From NCBI RefSeq assembly GCF_006874465.1, contig NZ_VIRL01000014.1, positions 124,001-188,000 on the forward strand: a stretch of 64,000 bases of DNA, read 5' to 3'. This DNA comes from Microbispora bryophytorum. GTDB taxonomy: Bacteria; Actinomycetota; Actinomycetes; Streptosporangiales; Streptosporangiaceae. The notes under the pieces were generated by a model. The model was not told where the DNA came from, searched no databases, and saw only the letters and a program-made list of their open reading frames with translations. Made by a program: the position numbers and the translations under genes. Positions 1-8,357 of this stretch are shown piece after piece (positions within the stretch are counted from its first letter, which is position 1; each line of letters opens with the position of its first letter).

Positions 1-626
1 GGGTCCCAGTGGCGGCTGTGGATGGACGGCAGCCGCAGCCGGGTGGGGAACTCGGGGAACACGACGGCCTTGAAACCGCGTGAGGCGTTGGCCCTTACCT
101 CCTTCGCCGCGATCTCGGGGTCGGGGAGCCAGGGGAGCTGGAGCGCGATCATGCGCTCGGGGTAGGTGCCGGCCCACACGTCGACGTGCCAGTCGTTCCA
201 GGCCTGCACGAGCGCGAGCCCGAGATCCTGGTCGCGGGTGCGGCCGAACGCCACCCCCGCCTGGTTCGCCAGCATGCCGGGGAAGCACAGGGCCGCCCAG
301 ATCCCGGCGCGGTCCATGTCGCCGATCCGGGCCTCGATGTCGTAGCAGCCCGGCCGCATGTCCTCGAAGCGCACGGGGTCGAGCGTCCACTGCTCCTTGG
401 GCAGGCCCGCGCCCACGTCCAGCCCCGCGCAGGGATAGGTGGCGCCGCTGTATCGCCACACCTGATGGCCCGAGTCGGTCTCCACGACCTTGGGGGCGAG
501 GTCCTTGTACTTCTCCGGCAGGCGGTCCTCGAAGAGGTCGGCCGGCTCGATCAGATGATCATCGACCGAGATGATCACGTAGTCCCGCCGCCTCGGCTCT
601 GGGTCGGGATGCAGCGGCGTAGTCAC
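1..626 (-). CDS. Amidohydrolase family protein (partial, C-terminus outside window)
   Basis: This gene runs off the left edge of the window, leaving about 208 N-terminal codons. Translating the minus strand from GTG at 626 gives an N-terminal metal-site motif SVDDHLIEP (residues 20-28, Asp22-x-His24), followed by DLFEDRLPEKYKD and a segment with RIGDMDRAGI. This pattern is typical of the amidohydrolase_2 (PF04909) TIM-barrel family, metal-dependent hydrolases or decarboxylases acting on small, often aromatic, acids. The remaining metal ligands lie outside the window, so substrate and activity cannot be judged. No clear Shine-Dalgarno precedes the GTG. The gene lies downstream of surf1 on the same strand, about 70 nt away, with no sign of functional linkage. 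Family call fairly sure, exact function unknown. Confidence 0.75.
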   Translation of the reverse strand, partial: MTTPLHPDPEPRRRDYVIISVDDHLIEPADLFEDRLPEKYKDLAPKVVETDSGHQVWRYSGATYPCAGLDVGAGLPKEQWTLDPVRFEDMRPGCYDIEARIGDMDRAGIWAALCFPGMLANQAGVAFGRTRDQDLGLALVQAWNDWHVDVWAGTYPERMIALQLPWLPDPEIAAKEVRANASRGFKAVVFPEFPTRLRLPSIHSRHWD

Positions 627-695
627 GGTAGTAAACGGTAGGGCCAAGGGATAACCCGGTACAAGCTGCGAGGTCTCCGGTTGGTATCCGTTCGC

Positions 696-1481
696 TCACA
701 TTGCGGCGCCTGCGGTCACCGCCTGTGACGCCCGCTCCGCCCGGAGGTCGCGGGCCTCCCTGCGCAGCAGCAGCACCCAGCCGCCCACCGCGATCCCGAT
801 GAACAGCCACCACTGCACGGCGTACGCCAGGTTGAGCCCGCCTCCGGCGCCCACGTCGGGCGGGGGCAGGAGCTCGGGCGAGGCGCCGCCCTGCGGCTGC
901 TGTGCGGTGAGCTCCACGAACCCGCCGAAGACCGCGTACGGCAGGCCCTCGGCGATCCGGGGCGTGTCGATCAGAAGGATCTGGCCGGACGGCAGCCCGG
1001 ACCTGGTCCTGATGCCGGTGTTGTCCCGCGTCTCCGCCGGGCGGAGCCGTCCGGTGACCGTCACCTGTCCCGTGGGCGGGGCGGGCACCTGCGGCGAGGC
1101 GTCGGCGGTCGCCCCGGCCGGGACCCAGCCCCGGTTCACCAGCACGGCGCCCTGGGGCGTGACGAGCGGAGTGACCACGTAGAAGCCGACGCGGCTGTTG
1201 AGGGTGCGCCTGCGCACCACGAGCTGGTGGGCGGTGTCGTATCGGCCGGTGGCGGTGACGAGGCGATACCTGTCCCCGTACGGCACGGACGCGCCGACCC
1301 GGTCCAGCCGGTCGACAGGCACGGGCGCGGCGGCGAGGTTGGCGGTGATCCTCGTGCTGTCGGCCGACCGCTCCTCGAACCGCCCCCACTGCCACCTTCC
1401 CAGGAAGAAGAAGGTGGGAATCAGCACGAGCACGAGCAGGTGCAGCCCGACCCAGCGGCGTGAGAGGAGGAACCGGTACAC
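696..1481 (-). CDS. SURF1 family cytochrome oxidase assembly protein
   Basis: This 261-aa membrane protein has the SURF1 layout. An N-terminal transmembrane helix (about residues 12-30, ending in FFLGRWQWGRFEER) is followed by a periplasmic domain with the conserved GRYD and NRGWVPAG motifs, and a second helix (about residues 218-240, WWLFIGIAVGGWVLLL) precedes a short Arg/Ala-rich tail. SURF1 proteins help insert heme a into cytochrome c oxidase subunit I. The length fits actinobacterial members. No cox genes are in the window, so the gene stands alone. Family assignment is solid; the role in oxidase assembly is inferred from the family. Confidence 0.9.
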   Translation of the reverse strand: MYRFLLSRRWVGLHLLVLVLIPTFFFLGRWQWGRFEERSADSTRITANLAAAPVPVDRLDRVGASVPYGDRYRLVTATGRYDTAHQLVVRRRTLNSRVGFYVVTPLVTPQGAVLVNRGWVPAGATADASPQVPAPPTGQVTVTGRLRPAETRDNTGIRTRSGLPSGQILLIDTPRIAEGLPYAVFGGFVELTAQQPQGGASPELLPPPDVGAGGGLNLAYAVQWWLFIGIAVGGWVLLLRREARDLRAERASQAVTAGAAM

Positions 1482-1512
1482 GTGACCAGCCTAGGCAGGG
1501 GGGTGAGTGCTC

Positions 1513-2001
1513 TCACCCCCGGGCACCGGGGCCGGGGCAGGGGGTGACCTCGAGTGGGCCGCCGGCCTCGTGGCCCTCCTCGCACATCAGGTGCAGCGTG
1601 ACGGGCGCGCCGCAGTCGCGGTGGGTCACCACGACCGGCGGTCCCTCGGGTTCGGCCAGATAGCGGTCGCCCCAGTGCATGAGCGCGATCATGATCGGGT
1701 AGAGGTCGAGGCCCTTCTGGGTGAGCCGGTACTCGTCGCGCTGGCGCTGGCCGGGCTCCTGGTAGGGCACCTTGCGCAGCAGGCCCTCGTCCACGAGCCG
1801 GGACAGCCGGGCGCTCAGCACCTGCCGGGGCGCGCCGGTGCGCGTCTGAAGGTCGGCGAACCGCCGGACGCCGTTGAACGCCTCCCGCAGGACCAGGAAC
1901 GTCCACTTCTCGCCGAGCACGGCGAGGGTTCGCTCGATGGAGCAGTTGTCCACCCGATAACGCCGCATGTCGCGCATCGTAGCCACAACGTCCTCCCGCA
2001 T
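1513..2001 (-). CDS. HxlR-type winged-helix transcriptional regulator
   Basis: This 162-aa protein carries an HxlR winged-helix domain at about residues 20-110. The CSIERTLAVLGEKWTFLVLRE start of helix 1 and the FADLQTRTGAPRQVLSARLSRL recognition region are typical, as is the wing ending DEYRLTQKGLDLYP. The single Cys20 just before the domain sits where redox- or electrophile-sensing HxlR proteins have theirs. The C-terminal tail has two more cysteines (HRDCGAPV and MCEEGHE), resembling a small metal- or thiol-sensing appendix, but this is speculation. ATG 2001 is the longest start; ATG 1977 (MRDMRRYRV) is possible. It diverges from the TetR gene at 2165, and the target is not evident. Confidence 0.85.
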   Translation of the reverse strand: MREDVVATMRDMRRYRVDNCSIERTLAVLGEKWTFLVLREAFNGVRRFADLQTRTGAPRQVLSARLSRLVDEGLLRKVPYQEPGQRQRDEYRLTQKGLDLYPIMIALMHWGDRYLAEPEGPPVVVTHRDCGAPVTLHLMCEEGHEAGGPLEVTPCPGPGARG

Positions 2002-2130
2002 CTAAGTCTCGTTGACGGACTCAGCGGGCCCGGGAGCGGCGGGCTCTGTCCATGGTGCGCAGAGCCCGGCCCTCTGCCACAATCAATAGACAGGGCACAT
2101 CCGTCGAGATCAAAGCCCGCCTCGCATTTG

Positions 2131-2145
2131 CAGAACAAGGTTCTG
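2131..2145. promoter_or_regulatory. Candidate TetR operator, inverted repeat CAGAAC-aag-GTTCTG
   Basis: A perfect 6-bp inverted repeat with a 3-bp spacer lies 19 nt upstream of the TetR-type gene start at 2165 and within the HxlR/TetR divergent spacer. Its position and 15-bp size fit an autoregulatory TetR operator. No binding data; inferred from symmetry and location. Confidence 0.4.
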
Positions 2146-2164
2146 TTGGTTCACCATTGACTAT

Positions 2165-2755
2165 GTGAAGAACGCGAAGAGCGGGCGAGACGGCAGGGCC
2201 AGGATCATCGAGGGCGCCCTGCGCAGGTTCAGCCAGAGCGGGGTGTCGGCGACCACCCTGGCCAGCCTCCGGCAGGAGAGCGGCGTCAGCGTCGGCAGCT
2301 TCTATCACCACTTCACGAGCAAGGAACACGTCTTCGGCGTGCTCTACGCCGAGATCCTGGACATGTACCAGGACGCCTTCGTGCGCGAGCTCGTCCGCCA
2401 CGAGGACGCCCGCGCCGGCATCGAGGCCATCGTCGCGATGCACATGGCCTGGTGCGGTGAGCACCCCGAACGCGCCCGCCTGCTGATCAGCGAGCGCCCG
2501 CCCCGGCGCAACGAGCCCGGCGGGCCCGAGGTCGCCGAGTCGAGGCGCGAGTTCTTCCGGCAGGTCGCCGACTGGTGGCGGCCGCACATGAAGGACGACG
2601 TGCTCCGCCCCGTCCCCGCCACCATGTGCTACGTGCTGTGGCTCGGCCCGGCGCAGGAGATGTGCCGCCTGTGGTTCAGCGGCGCCCACCAGCCCACCGA
2701 GGAGGAGATCCGCGAGCTGGGCGAAGCCGCCTGGAACAGCCTCAAGATGCCCTAG
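2165..2755 (+). CDS. TetR/AcrR family transcriptional regulator
   Basis: This 196-aa protein has an N-terminal TetR helix-turn-helix (about residues 12-58) with the segments ARIIEGALRRFSQSGVSATT, GVSVGSFYHHFTSKE and HVFGVLYAEIL. The C-terminal ligand domain resembles no specific subfamily I can name. The gene starts at GTG 2165; there is no convincing Shine-Dalgarno, so a short-leader or leaderless transcript is possible. A 15-bp inverted repeat sits just upstream. Downstream, 30 nt away on the same strand, lies a methyltransferase gene that may be cotranscribed. Ligand and targets are unknown. Confidence 0.88.
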   Translation: MKNAKSGRDGRARIIEGALRRFSQSGVSATTLASLRQESGVSVGSFYHHFTSKEHVFGVLYAEILDMYQDAFVRELVRHEDARAGIEAIVAMHMAWCGEHPERARLLISERPPRRNEPGGPEVAESRREFFRQVADWWRPHMKDDVLRPVPATMCYVLWLGPAQEMCRLWFSGAHQPTEEEIRELGEAAWNSLKMP

Positions 2756-2785
2756 CGGTGTCTGGCCCCGCGATAGATTCGAGAC

Positions 2786-4255
2786 GTGGACGCCCCTTCT
2801 GACCTGGTCCGGCGGCTTCGCGACAGATTCGTGGAGGCCGGCTACACGATCGACGGCGTGCGTGAGCGGCTGGGCGACATGGCCGCCTCCGCCCTCGCCC
2901 GTGAAGAGATCGTGCCCGCGCTGCGCGCCACCAGGGACGCCGACCCCCTCGCCACGCTGATCCGGCTGTGGTGGCTGGGCGCCCCGGTCAGCACGGCCGC
3001 CGCCGACCTCCCGCTGCAGGGGCTCATCGAGGCCGGGCTGCTAGTGCGCCTGGGCGACACCGTGCAGGCCACCGTGCACCTCCAGCCGTGGGACACAGGG
3101 ACGGGCGACCCGGCGTACGTGGTGTCCGACCGCAAGGTGCGGCCCGGCGACCCCTCCCTGCGGGCCGACCACGTGGTCGGAGCGGGCGGCGCCTCGGCCA
3201 ACCTCGCCCAGCTCGGCTGGACCGCTCCGGTCGGCCGGGCCCTCGACCTCGGCACCGGCTGCGGCGTGCAGGCGCTGCACCTGGCGCCCAGGGCGGAGCA
3301 TGTCGTCGCGACCGACGTGAACCGCAGGGCCCTGCGGCTGGCCCGCCTCAGCTGGGGCCTGTCCGGCATGACCGGCGTCGAGGCGCGCGAGGGCTCGATG
3401 TACGACCCGGTGGACGGCGAGCGCTTCGACCTCGTGGTGTCCAACCCGCCGTTCGTCATCGCGCCCGAGGCCAGGTACACCTACCGGGAGGCCGGGCGGC
3501 GCGGCGACGAGTTCTGCCGCGACCTCGTACGGCGCACGCCCCGGCACCTCGCCCAGGGCGGCCGGGCCCGTTTCCTCGCCAACTGGCTGCACGTCAAGGG
3601 CGAGGACTGGCAGGACAGGGTGGGCGGCTGGCTCGCCGAGACCGGCTGCGACGGCTGGGCCGTGCAGCGCGACGTGCAGGACCCGGCCGAGTACGTCGAG
3701 CTGTGGCTGCGGGACTCCGCCGAGCACGGCACCTCGGCCTACCGGGAGCGTTACGACGAGTGGCTCGGCTGGTTCGAGTCGATGGACGTGACCGGCGTCG
3801 GCTTCGGCTGGATCGCCCTGCACGACTCCGGCTCGCTGAGCCCGCTCGTGCGGGTGGAGGAGATGACCCAGCCGGTCGAGCCCCCGTCCGGCGCGCTGGT
3901 CGACAAGGTCCTGCGTGCGGCGCGCGCCGCGCACGAGCTGTCCGACGAGGACCTGCTCGACGCGCGGTTGAAGGTGGCCGAGGGCGTCGTGGAGGAGCGC
4001 GTCGGCCCGCCCGGCGCCGACGACCCCTCCCGCATCGCCCTGCGGCAGACCCGGGGCGCGCGCCGTACGGCCGCGGTGGGGACCGTGGAGGCGGCCCTGG
4101 CGGGGGTGTGCGACGGCGATCTGCCCACGCGCCCGCTGCTCGCCGCGATCGCCGAGCTGACCGATGAGGACCCCGACGCGGTGCTCCGCGACGCCCCGGC
4201 GGTGCTGCGCCCCCTGGTCGCGGACGGTTTCCTGACGGTTGCAAGCCTCCGTTGA
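2786..4255 (+). CDS. Class I SAM-dependent methyltransferase with N- and C-terminal extensions
   Basis: This 489-aa protein has a central Rossmann methyltransferase domain (about residues 125-320). The SAM-binding motif I is LDLGTGCGVQALHLAP (about residue 152), the acidic post-motif is ATDVNRRAL, and motif IV is LVVSNPPFVIAPE. NPPF is the catalytic signature of N-methyltransferases acting on planar amino or amide groups (HemK/PrmC/RsmC type). An N-terminal alpha-helical domain (residues 1-110) and a C-terminal winged-helix-like stretch (about 370-489) match a conserved actinobacterial architecture. The likely substrate is rRNA, tRNA or protein, but this cannot be fixed from sequence. The start is GTG 2786. 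Confidence 0.82.
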   Translation: MDAPSDLVRRLRDRFVEAGYTIDGVRERLGDMAASALAREEIVPALRATRDADPLATLIRLWWLGAPVSTAAADLPLQGLIEAGLLVRLGDTVQATVHLQPWDTGTGDPAYVVSDRKVRPGDPSLRADHVVGAGGASANLAQLGWTAPVGRALDLGTGCGVQALHLAPRAEHVVATDVNRRALRLARLSWGLSGMTGVEAREGSMYDPVDGERFDLVVSNPPFVIAPEARYTYREAGRRGDEFCRDLVRRTPRHLAQGGRARFLANWLHVKGEDWQDRVGGWLAETGCDGWAVQRDVQDPAEYVELWLRDSAEHGTSAYRERYDEWLGWFESMDVTGVGFGWIALHDSGSLSPLVRVEEMTQPVEPPSGALVDKVLRAARAAHELSDEDLLDARLKVAEGVVEERVGPPGADDPSRIALRQTRGARRTAAVGTVEAALAGVCDGDLPTRPLLAAIAELTDEDPDAVLRDAPAVLRPLVADGFLTVASLR

Positions 4256-4513
4256 TCGGAGTTTGAACGGCCGGGCGGACAGTGGTCCTGAGCGGGCTTC
4301 GGGGGGGTTCGGAGCCCGCGCACACAGCCCGGCCGGTCGCCGACGTGAGGCGGCGAGTCGTCACGGGGTGCACCGGTGCGGATCCGGGCCCCCTGCGCGT
4401 CCCAGTGACGACGGGCGTCCGGCCGGGCGTCCAGCCTCCACACAGCCTCCACACGCGAAGATGGGGTGTTCGGTGTGATCAACCACGTCCGTATGAGCCG
4501 GCTCGACGACGAC
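4256..4513. other. Intergenic spacer between convergent genes
   Basis: This 258-nt stretch lies between the convergent methyltransferase and SARP genes. It contains short GC-rich direct and inverted words (for example CCGGTC and GTGCACCGGTGCGGATCC) but no clear terminator with a T-tract and no credible gene. Confidence 0.4.
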
Positions 4514-7510
4514 CTACGTCTCGACCTGTTCGCGCAGGAGGGCACGGATGTCGTCGGCCTCGGGCGAACCGAGCCGGGTGAAGACGTCGAGGGCCTTGAC
4601 CAGGGCCTGCCTGCCCCGGCCGGTCTCCCCGAGGCCCGCCAGGGCCTTGCCGAGGGCGGCGAGTGACTGCGCCTCGCCGTACGGGTGGGTGATCTCGCGG
4701 CTCACGGTCAGCGCCTGCTCGGCGTGCCGGGCCGCCTCCGCGAACCGCCCGGCGGCGATGAAGGTGGCGGCGAGCCGGTAGCAGACCCGCTGCTCCCAGA
4801 CCCGCTGGTTGCTCGCGCGGAAGAAGGCCAGGCACTCGGCGTGGTGGACGACGGCCTCGTTGAGCCGCCCGACATGGGACAGCACGTTGCCGAGGTGGTA
4901 GCGGGCGCGGGCCATCCCCGCGCCGCTGCCGATCTCGGAGAAGACCGCCAGCCCGCGCTCGGCCGCGGCGATGGCGTCGTGCGGCCGCCCGAGGCCCAGG
5001 TGGTCGCGGGCGGAGTAACACGACGCCAGCGCCTCGCCCGCGGGGTTGCCCGTCTCCCGGTGGACCGCCGTCGCCCGCTCGAACCATTCGAGCGCCTCGG
5101 TGTGGCGGCGCCGCCGGCCGGCGACGACCGCCAGCGCGTTGCACGTCTCGCCCAGCACGATGCGGTCGCCGGTCTCCTCGCCGAGCGTCCGCGCGGCGAG
5201 GAAATGGGCTTCGGCCTCGGCCAGCCGGTTCGCGCCGAACAGCACCCGGCCCAGCACGTAGCGGCAGCGCAGCTCGCCGCCCCGCTCGCCGGCCCTGCCG
5301 GCCGCCGTCAGCAGGGCCGAGGTGCGCTGCTCGAAGTCTCGCTGGTTGGTGCCCGACTCCAGCAGCGGCTCCAGCGCCAGCAGCAGGTCCGCCGCGGTGA
5401 GCAGGTCCTGGCCGGACGCGCCCTCGGCCCCGGCCACCTGGGCGATGGCGCCGAACATGTCCTCGGCCTCCGCCGACAACCAGGCCACGGCCTCGTCGGC
5501 CGAGGAGAAGGAATGGCCGCGCGCGCCCAGGTCCGTGAGGTTGTCGGCGATCGCGCTGCCCTCGTACGCCAACCGGTGGGCCGCGCCCGCCGACGCCAGG
5601 TAGAAGCCCAGCAGCCGCCGCAGGGCGAGCGCGCGGGCCGCGGGCTCCTCGGCGTCCTCCGCCTGCCGCCGGGCGAACAGCTTGAGCAGGTCGTGGAAGC
5701 GGTAGCGGCCCGAGGCGGGCGCCTCCAGCAGGCTGGCGTCGACCAGCGACTCGATCACGTCCTCGGCCTCGGCCGGGGTGAGGTCGAGCACGGCCGCCGC
5801 CGCGAAGGCCGAGATGCCCGAGCCCGCCGGCAGCGACAGCAGCCGGAACGCCCGCGCCTGCCGGGCGTCGAGCTGGCCGTACCCGAGGGCGAACGTCGCC
5901 GAGACCGCCAGGTTGCCGATCTTCATCTCGTCGAGGCGGCGGCGCTCGTCGGCGAGCCGGGGGACGAGCGAGGCCACCGTCCAGGACGGGCGGGAGGCGA
6001 GCCTGGCCGCGACGATCCGCACGGCCAGTGGCAGGAAGCCGCAGGCGGCGACCACGTCCATCGCGGCGGCCCGTTCCGCCGCCACTCTCTCGGGTCCCGC
6101 GACCGCCGCCAGCAGAGACAGCGCCTCCTCGGGCTCCATCACGTCGAGGTCGACGAGCCGGGCCGCGGGCAGGTCGGCCAGTTTGCCCCGGCTGGTGATG
6201 ATCGCGGCGCAGCCGGCCGAGCCGGGCAGCAGGTGCTCGACCTGCTCGGCGTCGCGGGCGTTGTCCAGCAGCACCAGCATCCTGCGGTCGGCGAGCAGCG
6301 AACGGAACAGCGCGGAGCGCTCGGCCAGGCCGTCGGGGATGACGTCCATCGGGATGCCGAGGGCGCGCAGGAACGCGACCAGCGCCGTCTCGGGCGCGGT
6401 GGGCTCGGCGCTGTATCCCCGCAGGTCGGCGTAGAGCTGGCCGGCGGGGAACAGGTCCCCGGCGAGGTGGGCCACATGGACGGCCAGGGTCGTCTTGCCC
6501 ACGCCGCCGATGCCCGACATGGCCGCGATCGGCACGCCCTCTCCCGCCCCTTCCGCGCGGAGCAGCGTGAGCAGCCGCTGCACCAGGCCGGTACGTCCGG
6601 TGAAGTCGGGCACGGCCGCGGGGAGCTGCGCCGGTCTCGGCATCACGATCGCCGGGCCGGCCTCCGCCGCGGTGTCGTCATCGTGGACATCCTGGGGCGA
6701 GAGCCGTACGGGAGGGGGTGTGGGGGCGAGGGAGGGGTCGGCGGCGAGGATCCGCCGGTGCAGGGCGGTCAGATCGGCGCCGGGCTCGATGCCGAGCTCC
6801 TCGACGAGCGCGTGCCGGGTCTCGGTGAAGACCGACAGCGCCTCGGCCTGCCTGCCGCAGCGGTAGTAGGCCAGCATGAGCTGGGCGCGTAACCGCTCGC
6901 GCAGCGGGTGTTCCCCGGCGAGCGCGACCAGCTCGGAGACGATCTCCGCGTGCCGGCCCAGCTCCAGGTCGAGCTCTATGAGCGTCTCGACCGCGCTCAT
7001 CCGGCGCTCGGCCAGCCGGTCGCGCTGGTGCTCGGCGTACGGGCCGACCGCGCCGGCCAGCGGCTCGCCGGCCCACAGGCGCAGGGCCCCGCGCAGCCGC
7101 CGCGCGGACTCCCCGGCCCTGCCCGTACGGCGGTCGGACTCGGCGGCGGCGCACTCGCGCTCGAAGACGGCGAGGTCGAAGCGGGCGGGGCCGAGCCGCA
7201 GCGCGTATCCCCGGCCGACGGAGGTCAGCAGCCGCGGCGGGGTCCTCGGGGAGCGGTCCGGCTCCAGGACGGTGCGCAGACGGGAGACGTAGGTGCGCAA
7301 CGCGCCGAGCGCGCGCGGCGGCGCGTCCCCGCCCCACACGCCGTCGATCATCTCGTCCGGCGTGACCGCGTGCCCCTCCCGCAGCAGGAGCATCGCGAGG
7401 ATGGAGCGTTGCAAGGGTGTGCCGAGGTCGAGTTCGACGCCGTCGCGCCAGGCCAGGACGGGTCCCAGCACGGCGAAGCGCAGGCCGTCCGCGGTGGCGT
7501 GATCAGGCAT
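4514..7510 (-). CDS. AfsR/SARP-family regulator with NB-ARC and TPR domains
   Basis: This 998-aa cytoplasmic regulator is of the large AfsR type. Residues about 10-100 form an OmpR-like winged helix (RFAVLGPVLAWRDG, then GALRTYVSRLR). Residues about 105-250 are a bacterial transcriptional activator (BTAD) domain (RFDLAVFERECAAAE to EALSVFTETRHALVEELGIEP). A STAND ATPase/NB-ARC module follows with Walker A GIGGVGKTTLA (about residues 335-345), Walker B RRMLVLLDNARD and a GLPL-like FLPLAVRIVAARL. From about residue 650 to the end there are TPR repeats. Such proteins bind direct repeats and activate secondary-metabolite or morphological genes. Here it is not beside a biosynthetic cluster. It diverges from the secreted-protein gene at 7737, whose promoter contains 11-bp-spaced GTTCAG repeats, so that gene or autoregulation is the likely target. 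Confidence 0.92.
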   Translation of the reverse strand: MPDHATADGLRFAVLGPVLAWRDGVELDLGTPLQRSILAMLLLREGHAVTPDEMIDGVWGGDAPPRALGALRTYVSRLRTVLEPDRSPRTPPRLLTSVGRGYALRLGPARFDLAVFERECAAAESDRRTGRAGESARRLRGALRLWAGEPLAGAVGPYAEHQRDRLAERRMSAVETLIELDLELGRHAEIVSELVALAGEHPLRERLRAQLMLAYYRCGRQAEALSVFTETRHALVEELGIEPGADLTALHRRILAADPSLAPTPPPVRLSPQDVHDDDTAAEAGPAIVMPRPAQLPAAVPDFTGRTGLVQRLLTLLRAEGAGEGVPIAAMSGIGGVGKTTLAVHVAHLAGDLFPAGQLYADLRGYSAEPTAPETALVAFLRALGIPMDVIPDGLAERSALFRSLLADRRMLVLLDNARDAEQVEHLLPGSAGCAAIITSRGKLADLPAARLVDLDVMEPEEALSLLAAVAGPERVAAERAAAMDVVAACGFLPLAVRIVAARLASRPSWTVASLVPRLADERRRLDEMKIGNLAVSATFALGYGQLDARQARAFRLLSLPAGSGISAFAAAAVLDLTPAEAEDVIESLVDASLLEAPASGRYRFHDLLKLFARRQAEDAEEPAARALALRRLLGFYLASAGAAHRLAYEGSAIADNLTDLGARGHSFSSADEAVAWLSAEAEDMFGAIAQVAGAEGASGQDLLTAADLLLALEPLLESGTNQRDFEQRTSALLTAAGRAGERGGELRCRYVLGRVLFGANRLAEAEAHFLAARTLGEETGDRIVLGETCNALAVVAGRRRRHTEALEWFERATAVHRETGNPAGEALASCYSARDHLGLGRPHDAIAAAERGLAVFSEIGSGAGMARARYHLGNVLSHVGRLNEAVVHHAECLAFFRASNQRVWEQRVCYRLAATFIAAGRFAEAARHAEQALTVSREITHPYGEAQSLAALGKALAGLGETGRGRQALVKALDVFTRLGSPEADDIRALLREQVET

Positions 7511-7589
7511 GTCACCTGTCTCCCAATGGCAAGATTTCCGACCAAATGATAGATCGTGTGGCGCGGCGGCAGTAGGACCGGACGCGCTG

Positions 7590-7606
7590 GTTCAGTGTGC
7601 GTTCAG
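7590..7606 (+). promoter_or_regulatory. Candidate SARP box, two GTTCAG repeats 11 bp apart
   Basis: GTTCAG occurs at 7590-7595 and 7601-7606, a spacing of one helical turn. SARP/AfsR proteins are known to bind tandem heptamers of GTTCA type at 11-bp spacing. The pair lies in the divergent spacer between the SARP gene (start 7510) and the secreted-protein gene (start 7737). A second direct repeat, TGAAAGC at 7612-7618 and 7644-7650, lies nearby. Confidence 0.45.
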
Positions 7607-7736
7607 GTGCTTGAAAGCGGCCTGCAAACCATCGTGAGAGCACTGAAAGCAGGTTGCAGGCGGGCGGGCCTATCACTGAGGTGCAACCCCGACAGCACCT
7701 CGCATCGGGGGATCGTCCTCGAACAGGAGAACCGAA

Positions 7737-8279
7737 ATGCGTCGCTCCATCACCCTCGGTCTCGCCGCAGCCACCGCCGTCGCCGCCCTCGGGCTGCCGG
7801 CCCTCGCGACCGCCGCCTCCGCCGCTCCCGCCTCGGCCGCCTCCGCCGCCGCCGCGTCCCACCACGACGACTGGGACTACGACGGCTGGTGGGGCACCTA
7901 CTGGTCGTCCAACCACCTCGCCAAGGCCAAGGGCTACGTCGACGTGAACTACGACGACGAGGAGTCGAACCGGGTCCACGTCACCGGCAAGCTGTACGAC
8001 AACGACCACCGCACCTACAGCCACGGCGGCAAGTGCGCGTACATCAAGTTCCGCGTGTCGTCCTGGGACGACGACGAGGACGACTGGGCCTCCAGCGTCA
8101 AGTCGTACAAGTACTGCGGCGCCGGCGGCTACAAGCAGATCAACTTCTGGCGCTACGACGTCGCCCAGGTCCAGGCGAAGGTCTGCCAGATCGGTCTGCA
8201 CAGCAACTACCCGGTCAACTGCGGCTCGTGGCGCGACGTCTACAACGCCTACGAGGACGACTTCGGCTACGACGCCTGA
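7737..8279 (+). CDS. Small secreted Asp/Tyr/Trp-rich protein of unknown function
   Basis: This 180-aa preprotein has a Sec signal peptide (MRRSITLGLAAATAVAALG, likely cleavage near ASAAPA at residues 27-32) and an Ala/Ser linker. The mature domain of about 140 residues is rich in Asp, Tyr and Trp. It contains four cysteines (in GGKCAYIKF, KYCGAGG, VCQIG and VNCGSW), suggesting two disulfides. A jelly-roll or beta-sandwich is plausible from the alternating pattern, but I do not recognise a family. An ATG with GGAGAACC just upstream sets the start. It diverges from the SARP regulator and ends at a strong terminator, so it is probably monocistronic and SARP-controlled (inference). Confidence 0.75.
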   Translation: MRRSITLGLAAATAVAALGLPALATAASAAPASAASAAAASHHDDWDYDGWWGTYWSSNHLAKAKGYVDVNYDDEESNRVHVTGKLYDNDHRTYSHGGKCAYIKFRVSSWDDDEDDWASSVKSYKYCGAGGYKQINFWRYDVAQVQAKVCQIGLHSNYPVNCGSWRDVYNAYEDDFGYDA

Positions 8280-8312
8280 CGACCGTCCGCCCTCCAGCAC
8301 CCATCGCATGAC

Positions 8313-8340
8313 GCGGCCCGTCCCTTCCGGGACGGGCCGC
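8313..8340 (+). terminator. Intrinsic terminator, 12-bp perfect stem
   Basis: GCGGCCCGTCCC (8313-8324), loop TTCC, then the exact complement (8329-8340), followed by a pyrimidine-rich TCTTCTCTATTT. It lies 34 nt after the secreted-protein gene and before the convergent GNAT gene, so it probably serves both directions. Confidence 0.85.
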
Positions 8341-8357
8341 TCTTCTCTATTTGGTGA

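Noticed and set aside
4685-6892. 735-codon open frame on the plus strand across the SARP gene
   Set aside because: Antisense to a clear SARP/NB-ARC gene. Its composition is the Gly/Arg/Ala shadow expected from third-position GC, with no domain.
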